A stretch of 64,000 bases of DNA, from positions 3,646,517 through 3,710,516 of the forward strand of contig NC_090956.1 of assembly GCF_040807025.1 (NCBI RefSeq), given 5' to 3'. This document shows, in pieces, positions 59,901 to 64,000 of this stretch. Origin of the DNA: Struthio camelus. Lineage: Eukaryota > Chordata > Aves > Struthioniformes > Struthionidae. The notes under the pieces were generated by a model. That model made no database searches. It saw only the letters and a list, made by a program, of their open reading frames with translations, and was not told where the DNA came from. The stretch's first letter is position 1. Every line of letters starts with the position of its first letter. A program made the position numbers and the translations under genes.

Positions 59901-62900
59901 AACCCATAGATATCCAGGATGGCGATGGAGAGGGACTCCTGCCTGGGGTATACAAGCTTGTTGATGCGGTCCGTGAGCCAGCCAAAGAGCAGGGAATAGA
60001 GGATCTTGGCAATGGCGTCCCTGGGAACGAGGGTGAGACGAGCAAGAGCATTGGCTTGAGGAGCTCCCGGCAAGGAGCTGGAGCCCTGCCCGCTGCGAGG
60101 GCTTCCCACGGCACGACCCTCGTCCTTGCTGCCATTGCCAGGACCGATCCCAGCCCCACTGCCAAGCACAGCAGTCTGCAAACCACCCACCTGCTGTGCG
60201 CCAGGAGCCCTGACCTCCCCTTTCCCAGCCCTGGCTTTGCTGCCATGTGGCGCCCCATCGTCGTGACACACAGCACGGATCTGTCACAGCAGAGACCCTT
60301 TACCTGGCATCCACTGCACTTTCGACAGTGAGGGGGGTAAAAATCTTCTCCCGCAGTGTTTCCTGATTTGGGGGAAGCAAATGATGTGGCATGATGGAGA
60401 TTTTAGCAGCGCCCGCTACAGTCTGCAGGAACCAAACCCTGCCAAGCTCCTGCGCCACAGCCATCGCAGCTGCTCGCTGCGCACCGCTGCACACTCACCG
60501 TCACCTTGAAGGTGATGGCTTTCTGCAGGCCCTCGGGGGAGATCTGCAGCAGCTCAGCCACGGTCTGGATCTCCGTCGCGCTCACCACTGTTGCGACCTC
60601 CTGGCAGTCCGTCTGTGGACACAGGGCGATACGGTGGGAAGAGGCGGCCGCCAGGGTGGGAGAAGAGGCTCCGTGCGGGGGCCCCTCCAGTGCGGGATGG
60701 CCACCCGGTGGCAGCGGAGAGCACGCCCACTCCGTTCAGCCGAGCTGGTTTTCACTAGCTGAGCTGATTTTCACCAGCCAGGTCGCGGAGCCATCCCGCA
60801 GGGCCAGGCTGAATTTCCTCCCCACGGTTATAGTGATGTATTGGCACTTATCTGCATCCAAAGTCAAGCCAAAACACTGTTTTTAGTTTAATTTTGATTG
60901 TTTTTTCTGCAATGGAAAGTTCTAAGACTTTTTTCCCTATAAACCTGAAATATCAGAGCAAGATCACCATTTTCCCATGGAAAAAATGCAAGCAGACTCA
61001 GTGTTCCTCTTCCTCTTCCTCCACAGAAGCTCTGGGCAGAGATGCCTCCCAAGAGCCATGCCATTTACTCATCTCGGGAACCGGCCAAAACAGCTGGTTT
61101 GGGGACGCTACATCCAGATGTGGTGAGAAGCTGGCACATTTGCTCCCTGGCTCCCCTTGGCTTAGGGGAGAGACCAGCTTGGCAGCTTTCTGCAGCTGGG
61201 GACACGTGTGTGCAGGATGTCCCTCCTGCCCTCACCCTGCTCCAAGGCTGCCGCCAGCCCCGTCCCCTCCCTGATACCTCGTATTTTTCGAAGTAGACGT
61301 TGCCCAGGTGGAGGATGGAGGACAGGATGCGGAAGATGCTGTTCTGTTCCTCAACGCTGAAGCTCAGGACCTCCATGGTATTGAGCAGCCGCCGGAAATC
61401 CTCAGCATCGTCCTTGCCAGGGATCTCACAGTTCCCGCCCTGGAAGAATCCCACAGATGCGCTGTCAGGGCAGCACATGGCTGGGCTGGCCCTGGCCACC
61501 GCAGGGACCCTAGCAAGTGAGGACACCCTACTCCGAGCTTTGCCCAGAGCATCCTCCCCACCGGCCCGCAGGTACCCTGGTGGCTTCGTTCTGGCTTCAA
61601 CAGCCCTGAGTCCAGTGTCCAGGCACACGGGGCAGGCGACCCACCTGGTTCAGGTAGTAGTAGGTCTCTGCGTCCTGGAGGCAGTATTTCTGCCGCTGCT
61701 GGGCAGGGAGGCCGGCCAGCATCTCATAGAAGATGTGGTAGTTGCGCTCATTTTTGGCCTGTGGAGCAGAGGGCCGAGCTGAGATGGGTGGCGGTGCAAG
61801 CAGAGCTCCCGGCCGGCTCTCCACCCACCTGAAACACCACGCGGGATTTCTCCAGCAGGTACTGCGAGGTTATGGCACCACAAATCAAGCCGCTGCAGGG
61901 ACAGGATGGGGATCCCAGGCTGTCAACCTTGGCACGGCCGGGAACTGCCACCCGCCCTGGCCCGAGCCCCGTTTGCCTGGAACAAAAGGCTGCACCCACC
62001 CTGCGGTGCCCAGCTGTACCTGAGCCTGGTTGGAGCTGCTGCGCCCGCAGTGAAATTGGGCATGACCTAGCAGGGCCTGGTGGCCATGCTGGGTGCCTCC
62101 TGGGCAGGGGAGCATCTATAGGGCTGAGTGAGGGCAGGATGAGCTGGGGGGCTTGTTGGTAGGTCAGGGATGGGGGATCCGCAAGCAGGACCACTTCCCT
62201 TCCCCTAGCCCCAGCATGGGCACAGCACCAGAGGACACAGCCATACCAGTGCCTTGGGCAGGGGACAGCAAATGCTGCGTGAACAACCTCGTGTTTCTCC
62301 CACCTGCTTTTTGCCTCCCCAGAGGCAGACCCACGTGCGAGTCCGACACCAGCCGTGCTGGCAGCCAAGCAGAGCCAAGGGGGCAGTGAGATACAGGCAG
62401 CCCAGGACCAGCACTGGGGTCCAGGGCTGGGGCTGGGTCCTGATATGGGGCTGGAGTCCTGGGTCAGGGCTGGGGTGAGCCACAGTGGCACCCCCAGGAC
62501 AGGGAGGATGGGAGGGTTGGGGTCGGACATGCACGGATGTTGCTTAGCATTACTTACTCTTCCAGAAAGATTTCCACAAATTTCCCAAACCTGCTGGAAT
62601 TGTCATTCCTCACGGTTTTGGCATTGCCGAAGGATTCCAGCAAGGGGGTTGCCTCCAAGATCTGCCCGCAGTGGACATGGAGAGCCATGGCATGAGACTG
62701 CAGTCTGGGCACCCCAACACGCCATGGTCACAGGTTGTCCCCCTGGGGTGAGGGGGACCATGCCACCTTCCCAGCCGTGCCACCCTTCCTGCCACTTCCT
62801 GTCCAGAGCAGACAAGCTGGGGGCAACAAACGCCAATGTGTGCAACACTGCGGGGCTGTGCAAGGATGTGGGACGGCACAACGACCCCATGCACACACGC

Positions 62901-63795
62901 ACAGGCAGGATCCTACACCCATAGTCCCCGTGCGGCTGGGGTGATGTGCTGATGATGCCACCATGACACTCAGCTCCCTTGAACAGCCCCAGCCCACGCT
63001 TCCCCCTCCGGGTACCTCTATCTGCCATGGTCCGAGTGGAAGCATGAGGACAAGGAGAGTGGCAGACATGAGCGCAGCACATCAGCAGGGTGTAGGGACG
63101 GGGACATGCCTGCCACACGTGCCCAGCCGCATGGAGGTACGCTACCTGCTGAGCTGTGCTGCGTTTCTGACTGACGGCTGCCAGGTAGCGCAGGATCAGC
63201 TTGGTGGCTTCTGTCTTCCCTGAGCCACTCTCCCCGCTGAACCGAGGAGCAGAGACACAACCGGGGCCATCACCAGCCAAGCACAAGGGCCAGGGAACAC
63301 ATCCACCCCGAACATATCCATCCCGAGCGTGTCCAGCCCAAGCATGTCCAGCTTGAGGGCATCCATCCCAATTATGCACCCACCTCAAATGTGTCCATAC
63401 TAATCATGCATCTACCTCAAACATGTCCATCCCAAGCGCATCCACCTCAAATGTGCCCAGCATTGAGCATGTCCATCCCATGTGTCCATCCCAAGTGCAT
63501 CCATCCCAAGAGCAGCCAACCCAACCCAACGCAACACCATCGACCCCAAGGCTGGGCTATGCTGGTGGGAGATTATGCTGATGCTGGGTGCCGACACCCA
63601 GTGTAACGTGCAATCAGTGCAGCGCTAATTAAGGACACCATCTTAGCAGCCTGGAGGGATGCCAGCCAGGAGAGGGGTGTGCAGGGGGAATGGCACATGT
63701 GGGTCCCAGCTGCTTCTCACCTGATGACGATACACTGGTTGTGTTTGGCATCCATCATTTTAGTGTAGGCGACGTTTGCAATCGCAAAGAGGTGC
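41827..63795 (-). CDS. MYO15A: MYO15A (unconventional myosin XV), motor to C terminus, 60 coding exons
   Basis: Myosin XVa carries whirlin, EPS8 and partners to stereocilia tips in hair cells; human mutations cause DFNB3 deafness. Sixty exons, all GT-AG, join in one frame to 2,179 residues plus TGA. In window numbering: P-loop GESGSGKT 26-33, switch I NDNSSR 76-81, switch II DIYGFE 299-304, converter region to about 596, three IQ motifs about 618-683, a short charged helix 684-701, MyTH4-1 about 750-940 with a FERM-like segment to about 1030, a Pro/Gly-rich linker to about 1270, FERM F2/F3-like segments to 1500, SH3 about 1501-1585, MyTH4-2 and FERM about 1680-2150, and a C-terminal PDZ ligand ITLL. 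The start of the motor and the large exon-2-type N-terminal extension lie beyond the right edge. Human MYO15A has 3,530 residues, so about 60 percent is here. Confidence 0.97.
42087..42227 (-). CDS. MYO15A: MYO15A window exon 59 (FERM F3)
   Basis: 141 nt. Encodes [40 protein letters not shown] and LQLEQ. Confidence 0.96.
42485..42655. repeat. About 20-nt minisatellite in a MYO15A intron
   Basis: Eight or so copies of a TTGCATTGCATGCTCTCGG-like unit on the plus strand between exons 58 and 59, diverging at the ends. Confidence 0.85.
42752..42885 (-). CDS. MYO15A: MYO15A window exon 58 (FERM F3)
   Basis: 134 nt. Encodes [20 protein letters not shown] and [18 protein letters not shown]. Confidence 0.96.
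43262..43415. repeat. GCATCGC-type imperfect repeat in a MYO15A intron
   Basis: Plus strand shows recurring CCCCGGCACCATCGC and GGCAGCATC words, ending in tandem CCCCGT hexamers next to exon 57. Confidence 0.65.
43418..43551 (-). CDS. MYO15A: MYO15A window exon 57 (FERM F2)
   Basis: 134 nt. Encodes [20 protein letters not shown] and [11 protein letters not shown]. Confidence 0.95.
43700..43833 (-). CDS. MYO15A: MYO15A window exon 56 (FERM F2)
   Basis: 134 nt. Encodes [20 protein letters not shown] and [20 protein letters not shown]. Confidence 0.95.
44010..44170 (-). CDS. MYO15A: MYO15A window exon 55 (FERM F2)
   Basis: 161 nt. Encodes [40 protein letters not shown] and YVTVHYNQ. Confidence 0.96.
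44255..44351 (-). CDS. MYO15A: MYO15A window exon 54 (FERM)
   Basis: 97 nt. Encodes [20 protein letters not shown] and [11 protein letters not shown]. The following 84-nt intron is stop-free in frame. Confidence 0.96.
44672..44749 (-). CDS. MYO15A: MYO15A window exon 53 (FERM F1)
   Basis: 78 nt. Encodes [20 protein letters not shown] and KIKTCS, the ubiquitin-like F1 lobe of the C-terminal FERM. Confidence 0.96.
45202..45296 (-). CDS. MYO15A: MYO15A window exon 52
   Basis: 95 nt. Encodes [20 protein letters not shown] and [10 protein letters not shown]. Two overlapping gt donors (gtggtg, gtgagc); the second keeps the family residue count. Confidence 0.92.
45473..45486. repeat. Poly-C run of 14 in a MYO15A intron
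   Basis: C14 on plus (G14 in the transcript) just downstream of the exon 51 donor; potential G-quadruplex in the pre-mRNA. Confidence 0.85.
45523..45653 (-). CDS. MYO15A: MYO15A window exon 51 (MyTH4-2)
   Basis: 131 nt. Encodes [20 protein letters not shown] and [20 protein letters not shown] is a MyTH4 hallmark. Confidence 0.96.
45917..45999 (-). CDS. MYO15A: MYO15A window exon 50 (MyTH4-2)
   Basis: 83 nt. Encodes [20 protein letters not shown] and TDNTSSK, the LRDEVYCQ helix of MyTH4. Confidence 0.96.
46107..46180 (-). CDS. MYO15A: MYO15A window exon 49 (MyTH4-2)
   Basis: 74 nt. Encodes [20 protein letters not shown] and TILK. The KFMGD motif is the MyTH4 signature. Confidence 0.96.
46443..46515 (-). 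CDS. MYO15A: MYO15A window exon 48 (MyTH4-2)
   Basis: 73 nt. Encodes [20 protein letters not shown] and ETFQ. Confidence 0.95.
46798..46870 (-). CDS. MYO15A: MYO15A window exon 47 (MyTH4-2 start)
   Basis: 73 nt. Encodes [20 protein letters not shown] and KFTK. Acceptor ends tcctag. Confidence 0.92.
46997..47139 (-). CDS. MYO15A: MYO15A window exon 46 (linker)
   Basis: 143 nt. Encodes a Gly/Pro-rich stretch ending [19 protein letters not shown]. The FARQYFR motif is shared with human (FAQKYFR). Confidence 0.92.
47229..47428 (-). CDS. MYO15A: MYO15A window exon 45 (SH3 end and linker)
   Basis: 200 nt. Encodes [20 protein letters not shown] (SH3 GxFPxxYV end), then an alanine-rich [17 protein letters not shown] linker. 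Confidence 0.95.
47878..47952 (-). CDS. MYO15A: MYO15A window exon 44 (SH3)
   Basis: 75 nt. Encodes [20 protein letters not shown] and TQDF, an insert in the SH3 n-Src/distal region as in other class XV myosins. Confidence 0.93.
48192..48303 (-). CDS. MYO15A: MYO15A window exon 43 (SH3 start)
   Basis: 112 nt. Encodes [20 protein letters not shown] and [13 protein letters not shown]. Shows the ALYDY-like and FxKGDII strands of an SH3 domain. Confidence 0.95.
48305..48372. repeat. CA/CACGCATG-type simple repeat in a MYO15A intron
   Basis: Plus strand runs of GCATGCACACGCATGCACAC type with decay, next to the acceptor of exon 43. Confidence 0.75.
48599..48740 (-). CDS. MYO15A: MYO15A window exon 42
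   Basis: 142 nt. Encodes [20 protein letters not shown] and [18 protein letters not shown], the last part of the F3-like fold. Confidence 0.95.
49157..49275 (-). CDS. MYO15A: MYO15A window exon 41
   Basis: 119 nt. Encodes [35 protein letters not shown]3-like strands. Confidence 0.95.
49352..49467 (-). CDS. MYO15A: MYO15A window exon 40
   Basis: 116 nt. Encodes [34 protein letters not shown]. Confidence 0.95.
49851..49926 (-). CDS. MYO15A: MYO15A window exon 39
   Basis: 76 nt. Encodes [20 protein letters not shown] and MKSLF. FERM F2-like helices. Confidence 0.95.
50340..50399 (-). CDS. MYO15A: MYO15A window exon 38
   Basis: 60 nt. Encodes [20 protein letters not shown]. Confidence 0.95.
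50653..50774 (-). CDS. MYO15A: MYO15A window exon 37
   Basis: 122 nt. Encodes [20 protein letters not shown] and [15 protein letters not shown]. Entry to the middle FERM-like segment. Confidence 0.93.
51039..51138 (-). CDS. MYO15A: MYO15A window exon 36
   Basis: 100 nt. Encodes [19 protein letters not shown] and PLSTTRPP. A nearer gt at about 51,092 would break the frame, so the gtaccg donor with correct phase is preferred. Confidence 0.85.
51225..51318 (-). CDS. MYO15A: MYO15A window exon 35
   Basis: 94 nt. Encodes [20 protein letters not shown] and [11 protein letters not shown]; human keeps DPHEEALMILKGQ. Confidence 0.94.
51443..51581 (-). CDS. MYO15A: MYO15A window exon 34
   Basis: 139 nt. 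Encodes [20 protein letters not shown] and [14 protein letters not shown]. The LNSEHFPxPTQxI block is a conserved island within the linker. Confidence 0.94.
51722..51782 (-). CDS. MYO15A: MYO15A window exon 33 (linker)
   Basis: 61 nt. Encodes [20 protein letters not shown]. Supported by splice sites and phase only. Confidence 0.75.
51910..51971 (-). CDS. MYO15A: MYO15A window exon 32 (linker)
   Basis: 62 nt. Encodes [20 protein letters not shown]. Supported by splice sites and phase, with little family conservation. Confidence 0.75.
52082..52199 (-). CDS. MYO15A: MYO15A window exon 31 (glycine-rich linker)
   Basis: 118 nt. Encodes [35 protein letters not shown]. Human has a similar RMKGGG glycine-rich stretch. 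Confidence 0.88.
52367..52455 (-). CDS. MYO15A: MYO15A window exon 30
   Basis: 89 nt. Encodes [20 protein letters not shown] and DPVLSYGNG. The [16 protein letters not shown] block is highly conserved in myosin XVa. Confidence 0.95.
52584..52693 (-). CDS. MYO15A: MYO15A window exon 29 (linker)
   Basis: 110 nt. Encodes [20 protein letters not shown] and [14 protein letters not shown]. Proline-rich, poorly conserved linker; phase-consistent. Confidence 0.85.
52850..53041 (-). CDS. MYO15A: MYO15A window exon 28
   Basis: 192 nt. Encodes [40 protein letters not shown] and [18 protein letters not shown]. The donor gtaggt is chosen by phase with the next exon. Confidence 0.92.
53260..53332 (-). 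CDS. MYO15A: MYO15A window exon 27
   Basis: 73 nt. Encodes [20 protein letters not shown] and LKH. Start of the ubiquitin-like FERM F1 part. Confidence 0.95.
53475..53653 (-). CDS. MYO15A: MYO15A window exon 26
   Basis: 179 nt. Encodes [40 protein letters not shown] and HCFN. End of MyTH4-1. Confidence 0.95.
53767..54002 (-). CDS. MYO15A: MYO15A window exon 25 (MyTH4-1 core)
   Basis: 236 nt. Encodes [39 protein letters not shown] and [17 protein letters not shown]. MyTH4 helices. Confidence 0.96.
54187..54480. repeat. GGGGATGGAGG minisatellite in a MYO15A intron
   Basis: G/A-rich plus strand built of GGGATGGAG-type units, purine-only for long stretches. It fills most of the 522-nt intron between exons 24 and 25. 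Confidence 0.85.
54525..54620 (-). CDS. MYO15A: MYO15A window exon 24 (MyTH4-1)
   Basis: 96 nt. Encodes [20 protein letters not shown] and [10 protein letters not shown]. Donor gtaagt. The downstream intron is stop-free in frame. Confidence 0.95.
55454..55584 (-). CDS. MYO15A: MYO15A window exon 23 (MyTH4-1 start)
   Basis: 131 nt. Encodes [38 protein letters not shown] and [13 protein letters not shown] marks the entry to the first MyTH4 domain. Confidence 0.95.
55672..55753 (-). CDS. MYO15A: MYO15A window exon 22
   Basis: 82 nt. Encodes [20 protein letters not shown] and GLLEAAA; the human equivalent also keeps a REVV...LE.PAEL core. Confidence 0.94.
55917..55970 (-). CDS. MYO15A: MYO15A window exon 21 (charged helix)
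   Basis: 54 nt, phase 0 on both sides. Encodes [18 protein letters not shown], nearly all charged. It sits between IQ3 and the first MyTH4 domain. Confidence 0.92.
56431..56515 (-). CDS. MYO15A: MYO15A window exon 20 (IQ2-IQ3)
   Basis: 85 nt. Encodes [20 protein letters not shown] and VNRRRYLK, the end of IQ2 and a degenerate third IQ. Confidence 0.95.
56606..56781 (-). CDS. MYO15A: MYO15A window exon 19 (IQ1-IQ2)
   Basis: 176 nt. Encodes [39 protein letters not shown] (IQ1) and [14 protein letters not shown] (start of IQ2). Light-chain binding lever. Confidence 0.95.
56946..57063 (-). CDS. MYO15A: MYO15A window exon 18 (converter)
   Basis: 118 nt. Encodes [35 protein letters not shown]. 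Converter of the motor. Confidence 0.95.
57425..57549 (-). CDS. MYO15A: MYO15A window exon 17 (SH1 region)
   Basis: 125 nt. Encodes [41 protein letters not shown]1/SH2 helices leading to the converter. Confidence 0.96.
57642..57687 (-). CDS. MYO15A: MYO15A window exon 16
   Basis: 46 nt. Encodes [15 protein letters not shown]; the RCLKPN motif is invariant in myosin motors. Confidence 0.95.
57839..57993 (-). CDS. MYO15A: MYO15A window exon 15 (loop 2 region)
   Basis: 155 nt with an aag acceptor. Encodes [20 protein letters not shown], the basic [11 protein letters not shown] and [18 protein letters not shown]. The basic stretch lies in the actin-binding loop 2 region. Confidence 0.95.
58207..58284 (-). 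CDS. MYO15A: MYO15A window exon 14
   Basis: 78 nt. Encodes [20 protein letters not shown] and ISSRTK. Confidence 0.95.
58522..58647 (-). CDS. MYO15A: MYO15A window exon 13
   Basis: 126 nt. Encodes [35 protein letters not shown]. The HYAGKVTY motif is conserved in myosins. Confidence 0.96.
59316..59447 (-). CDS. MYO15A: MYO15A window exon 12
   Basis: 132 nt. Encodes [39 protein letters not shown]. Lower 50K domain. Confidence 0.96.
59615..59710 (-). CDS. MYO15A: MYO15A window exon 11
   Basis: 96 nt. Encodes [20 protein letters not shown] and [12 protein letters not shown], the relay-helix region of the motor. Confidence 0.96.
59897..60020 (-). CDS. MYO15A: MYO15A window exon 10 (switch II)
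   Basis: 124 nt. Encodes [20 protein letters not shown] and [19 protein letters not shown] is switch II. Confidence 0.96.
60304..60362 (-). CDS. MYO15A: MYO15A window exon 9
   Basis: 59 nt. Encodes [19 protein letters not shown] plus AG. Acceptor aaatcag. Confidence 0.95.
60499..60612 (-). CDS. MYO15A: MYO15A window exon 8
   Basis: 114 nt. Encodes [36 protein letters not shown]. Upper 50K region of the motor. Confidence 0.95.
61278..61439 (-). CDS. MYO15A: MYO15A window exon 7
   Basis: 162 nt, 54 codons. Encodes [40 protein letters not shown] and YE. The ILHLGN motif is typical of myosin motors. Confidence 0.96.
61645..61758 (-). CDS. MYO15A: MYO15A window exon 6
   Basis: 114 nt, 38 codons. 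Encodes [20 protein letters not shown] and [12 protein letters not shown] (upper 50K). Confidence 0.96.
61829..61892 (-). CDS. MYO15A: MYO15A window exon 5
   Basis: 64 nt. Encodes [20 protein letters not shown] plus Q, the conserved motor strand after switch I. Confidence 0.95.
62558..62661 (-). CDS. MYO15A: MYO15A window exon 4 (switch I)
   Basis: 104 nt. Encodes [20 protein letters not shown] and [14 protein letters not shown]. Contains the switch I NxNSSR motif. Confidence 0.96.
63016..63021 (-). CDS. MYO15A: MYO15A window exon 3, 6-nt microexon (Ile-Glu)
   Basis: ATAGAG flanked by ccatggcag and gtaccc on the minus strand. It is in phase 0 between AQQ and ILEATP. As I recall it, the human protein has IK at this place, encoded by a 6-nt exon. 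Upstream there is a pyrimidine-rich stretch. The flanking introns are 124 and 354 nt. Confidence 0.75.
63146..63236 (-). CDS. MYO15A: MYO15A window exon 2 (P-loop)
   Basis: 91 nt. Encodes [20 protein letters not shown] and [10 protein letters not shown]: Walker A of the myosin ATPase and the start of loop 1. Confidence 0.96.
63296..63520. repeat. About 15-nt minisatellite (CATCCATCCCAAGTG) in a MYO15A intron
   Basis: About 15 diverged copies of a CATCCATCCCAAGTG-like unit on the plus strand between exons 1 and 2 of the window, just upstream of the P-loop exon on that strand. Confidence 0.85.
63721..63795 (-). CDS. MYO15A: MYO15A window exon 1
   Basis: 75 nt. Encodes [20 protein letters not shown] and CIVI, the strand before the P-loop. 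It starts with the last base of a codon, so earlier exons exist outside the window. Confidence 0.94.
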
Positions 63796-64000
63796 CTGGC
63801 GGGGGGCAAAATGCACATGGGGAATGAGGTGCAGCATGGTGGTGACCCCAGCACCAAGCAGCACTCAAGCACAGAGGTAACTGCTCCAGCATCCTGTGGC
63901 CAAGAGGCCTCAGTGGGGCCATGGCACTTGAAGGATCAGAGCCCACCCAGGGGCTCCTACAAGAACCTGGGGCACGGGCAAAGGGTGGTAGCCAGTGCCG
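63796..64000 (-). other. MYO15A: MYO15A intron truncated by the right edge
   Basis: No further motor exon is recognisable in these 205 bases, so the preceding exon lies outside the window. Confidence 0.65.

Noticed and set aside
63296-63520. CRISPR-like repeat array
   Set aside because: Units are contiguous and diverged with no unique spacers, inside an intron of a vertebrate gene; this is a minisatellite.

Overview
This window is vertebrate nuclear DNA, most likely from a sauropsid (bird, crocodilian or turtle). Three multi-exon genes lie head to tail on the minus strand: MYO15A (3' part, about 63.8 to 41.4 kb), ALKBH5 (complete, about 39.9 to 19.3 kb) and LLGL1 (5' part, 16.4 kb down to the left edge). 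The same neighbours in the same relative orientation occur at human 17p11.2 next to the DFNB3 deafness locus. The sauropsid call rests on the GC-rich, CpG-rich, minisatellite-rich sequence, on only a degenerate CR1-like tail and old MIR/L2-like SINE remnants as recognisable transposons, on no primate or rodent repeats, and on an ALKBH5 N terminus that lacks the mammalian poly-alanine tract. Bird, crocodilian and turtle cannot be separated from this sequence alone.

Layout. (1) 1-16,358: LLGL1 coding exons 1-10, joined in frame to 427 codons. They cover the start of the Lgl double WD40 propeller; the rest lies off the left edge. Introns 1 and 2 are long and very GC-rich. (2) About 16.36-19.3 kb: the LLGL1 CpG-island promoter with an NRF1 palindrome, a ZNF143/THAP11-like motif and a CCG repeat in the probable 5' UTR. 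(3) 19.3-39.1 kb: ALKBH5, four coding exons giving 376 residues, a long AT-richer 3' UTR of about 4.8 kb with several AATAAA signals, and large AT-richer introns. A non-coding first exon is probable, and the CpG-island promoter near 39.6-40.4 kb has CCAAT, NRF1-like and CRE-like motifs. (4) 40.5-41.17 kb: a GGGACACCC minisatellite between the ALKBH5 promoter and the MYO15A 3' end. (5) 41.4-63.8 kb: 60 coding exons of MYO15A that join in one frame to 2,179 residues plus stop. They run from just before the P-loop of the motor through IQ motifs, MyTH4-FERM, SH3 and a second MyTH4-FERM to a C-terminal ITLL PDZ ligand. The motor start and the large N-terminal extension lie off the right edge.

The three genes do not form one pathway: LLGL1 sets apical-basal polarity, ALKBH5 removes m6A from nuclear RNA, and MYO15A carries cargo to stereocilia tips. 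Their linkage is conserved synteny. No new biological system is evident. The items most worth a second look are a 6-nt MYO15A microexon in motor loop 1, two stop-free in-frame MYO15A introns, a probable ALKBH5 5' UTR intron, several alternative ALKBH5 polyadenylation signals, and the minisatellite separating two genes. All exon limits were set by hand from GT-AG sites, reading phase and remembered family sequence; no alignment or transcript data were available.
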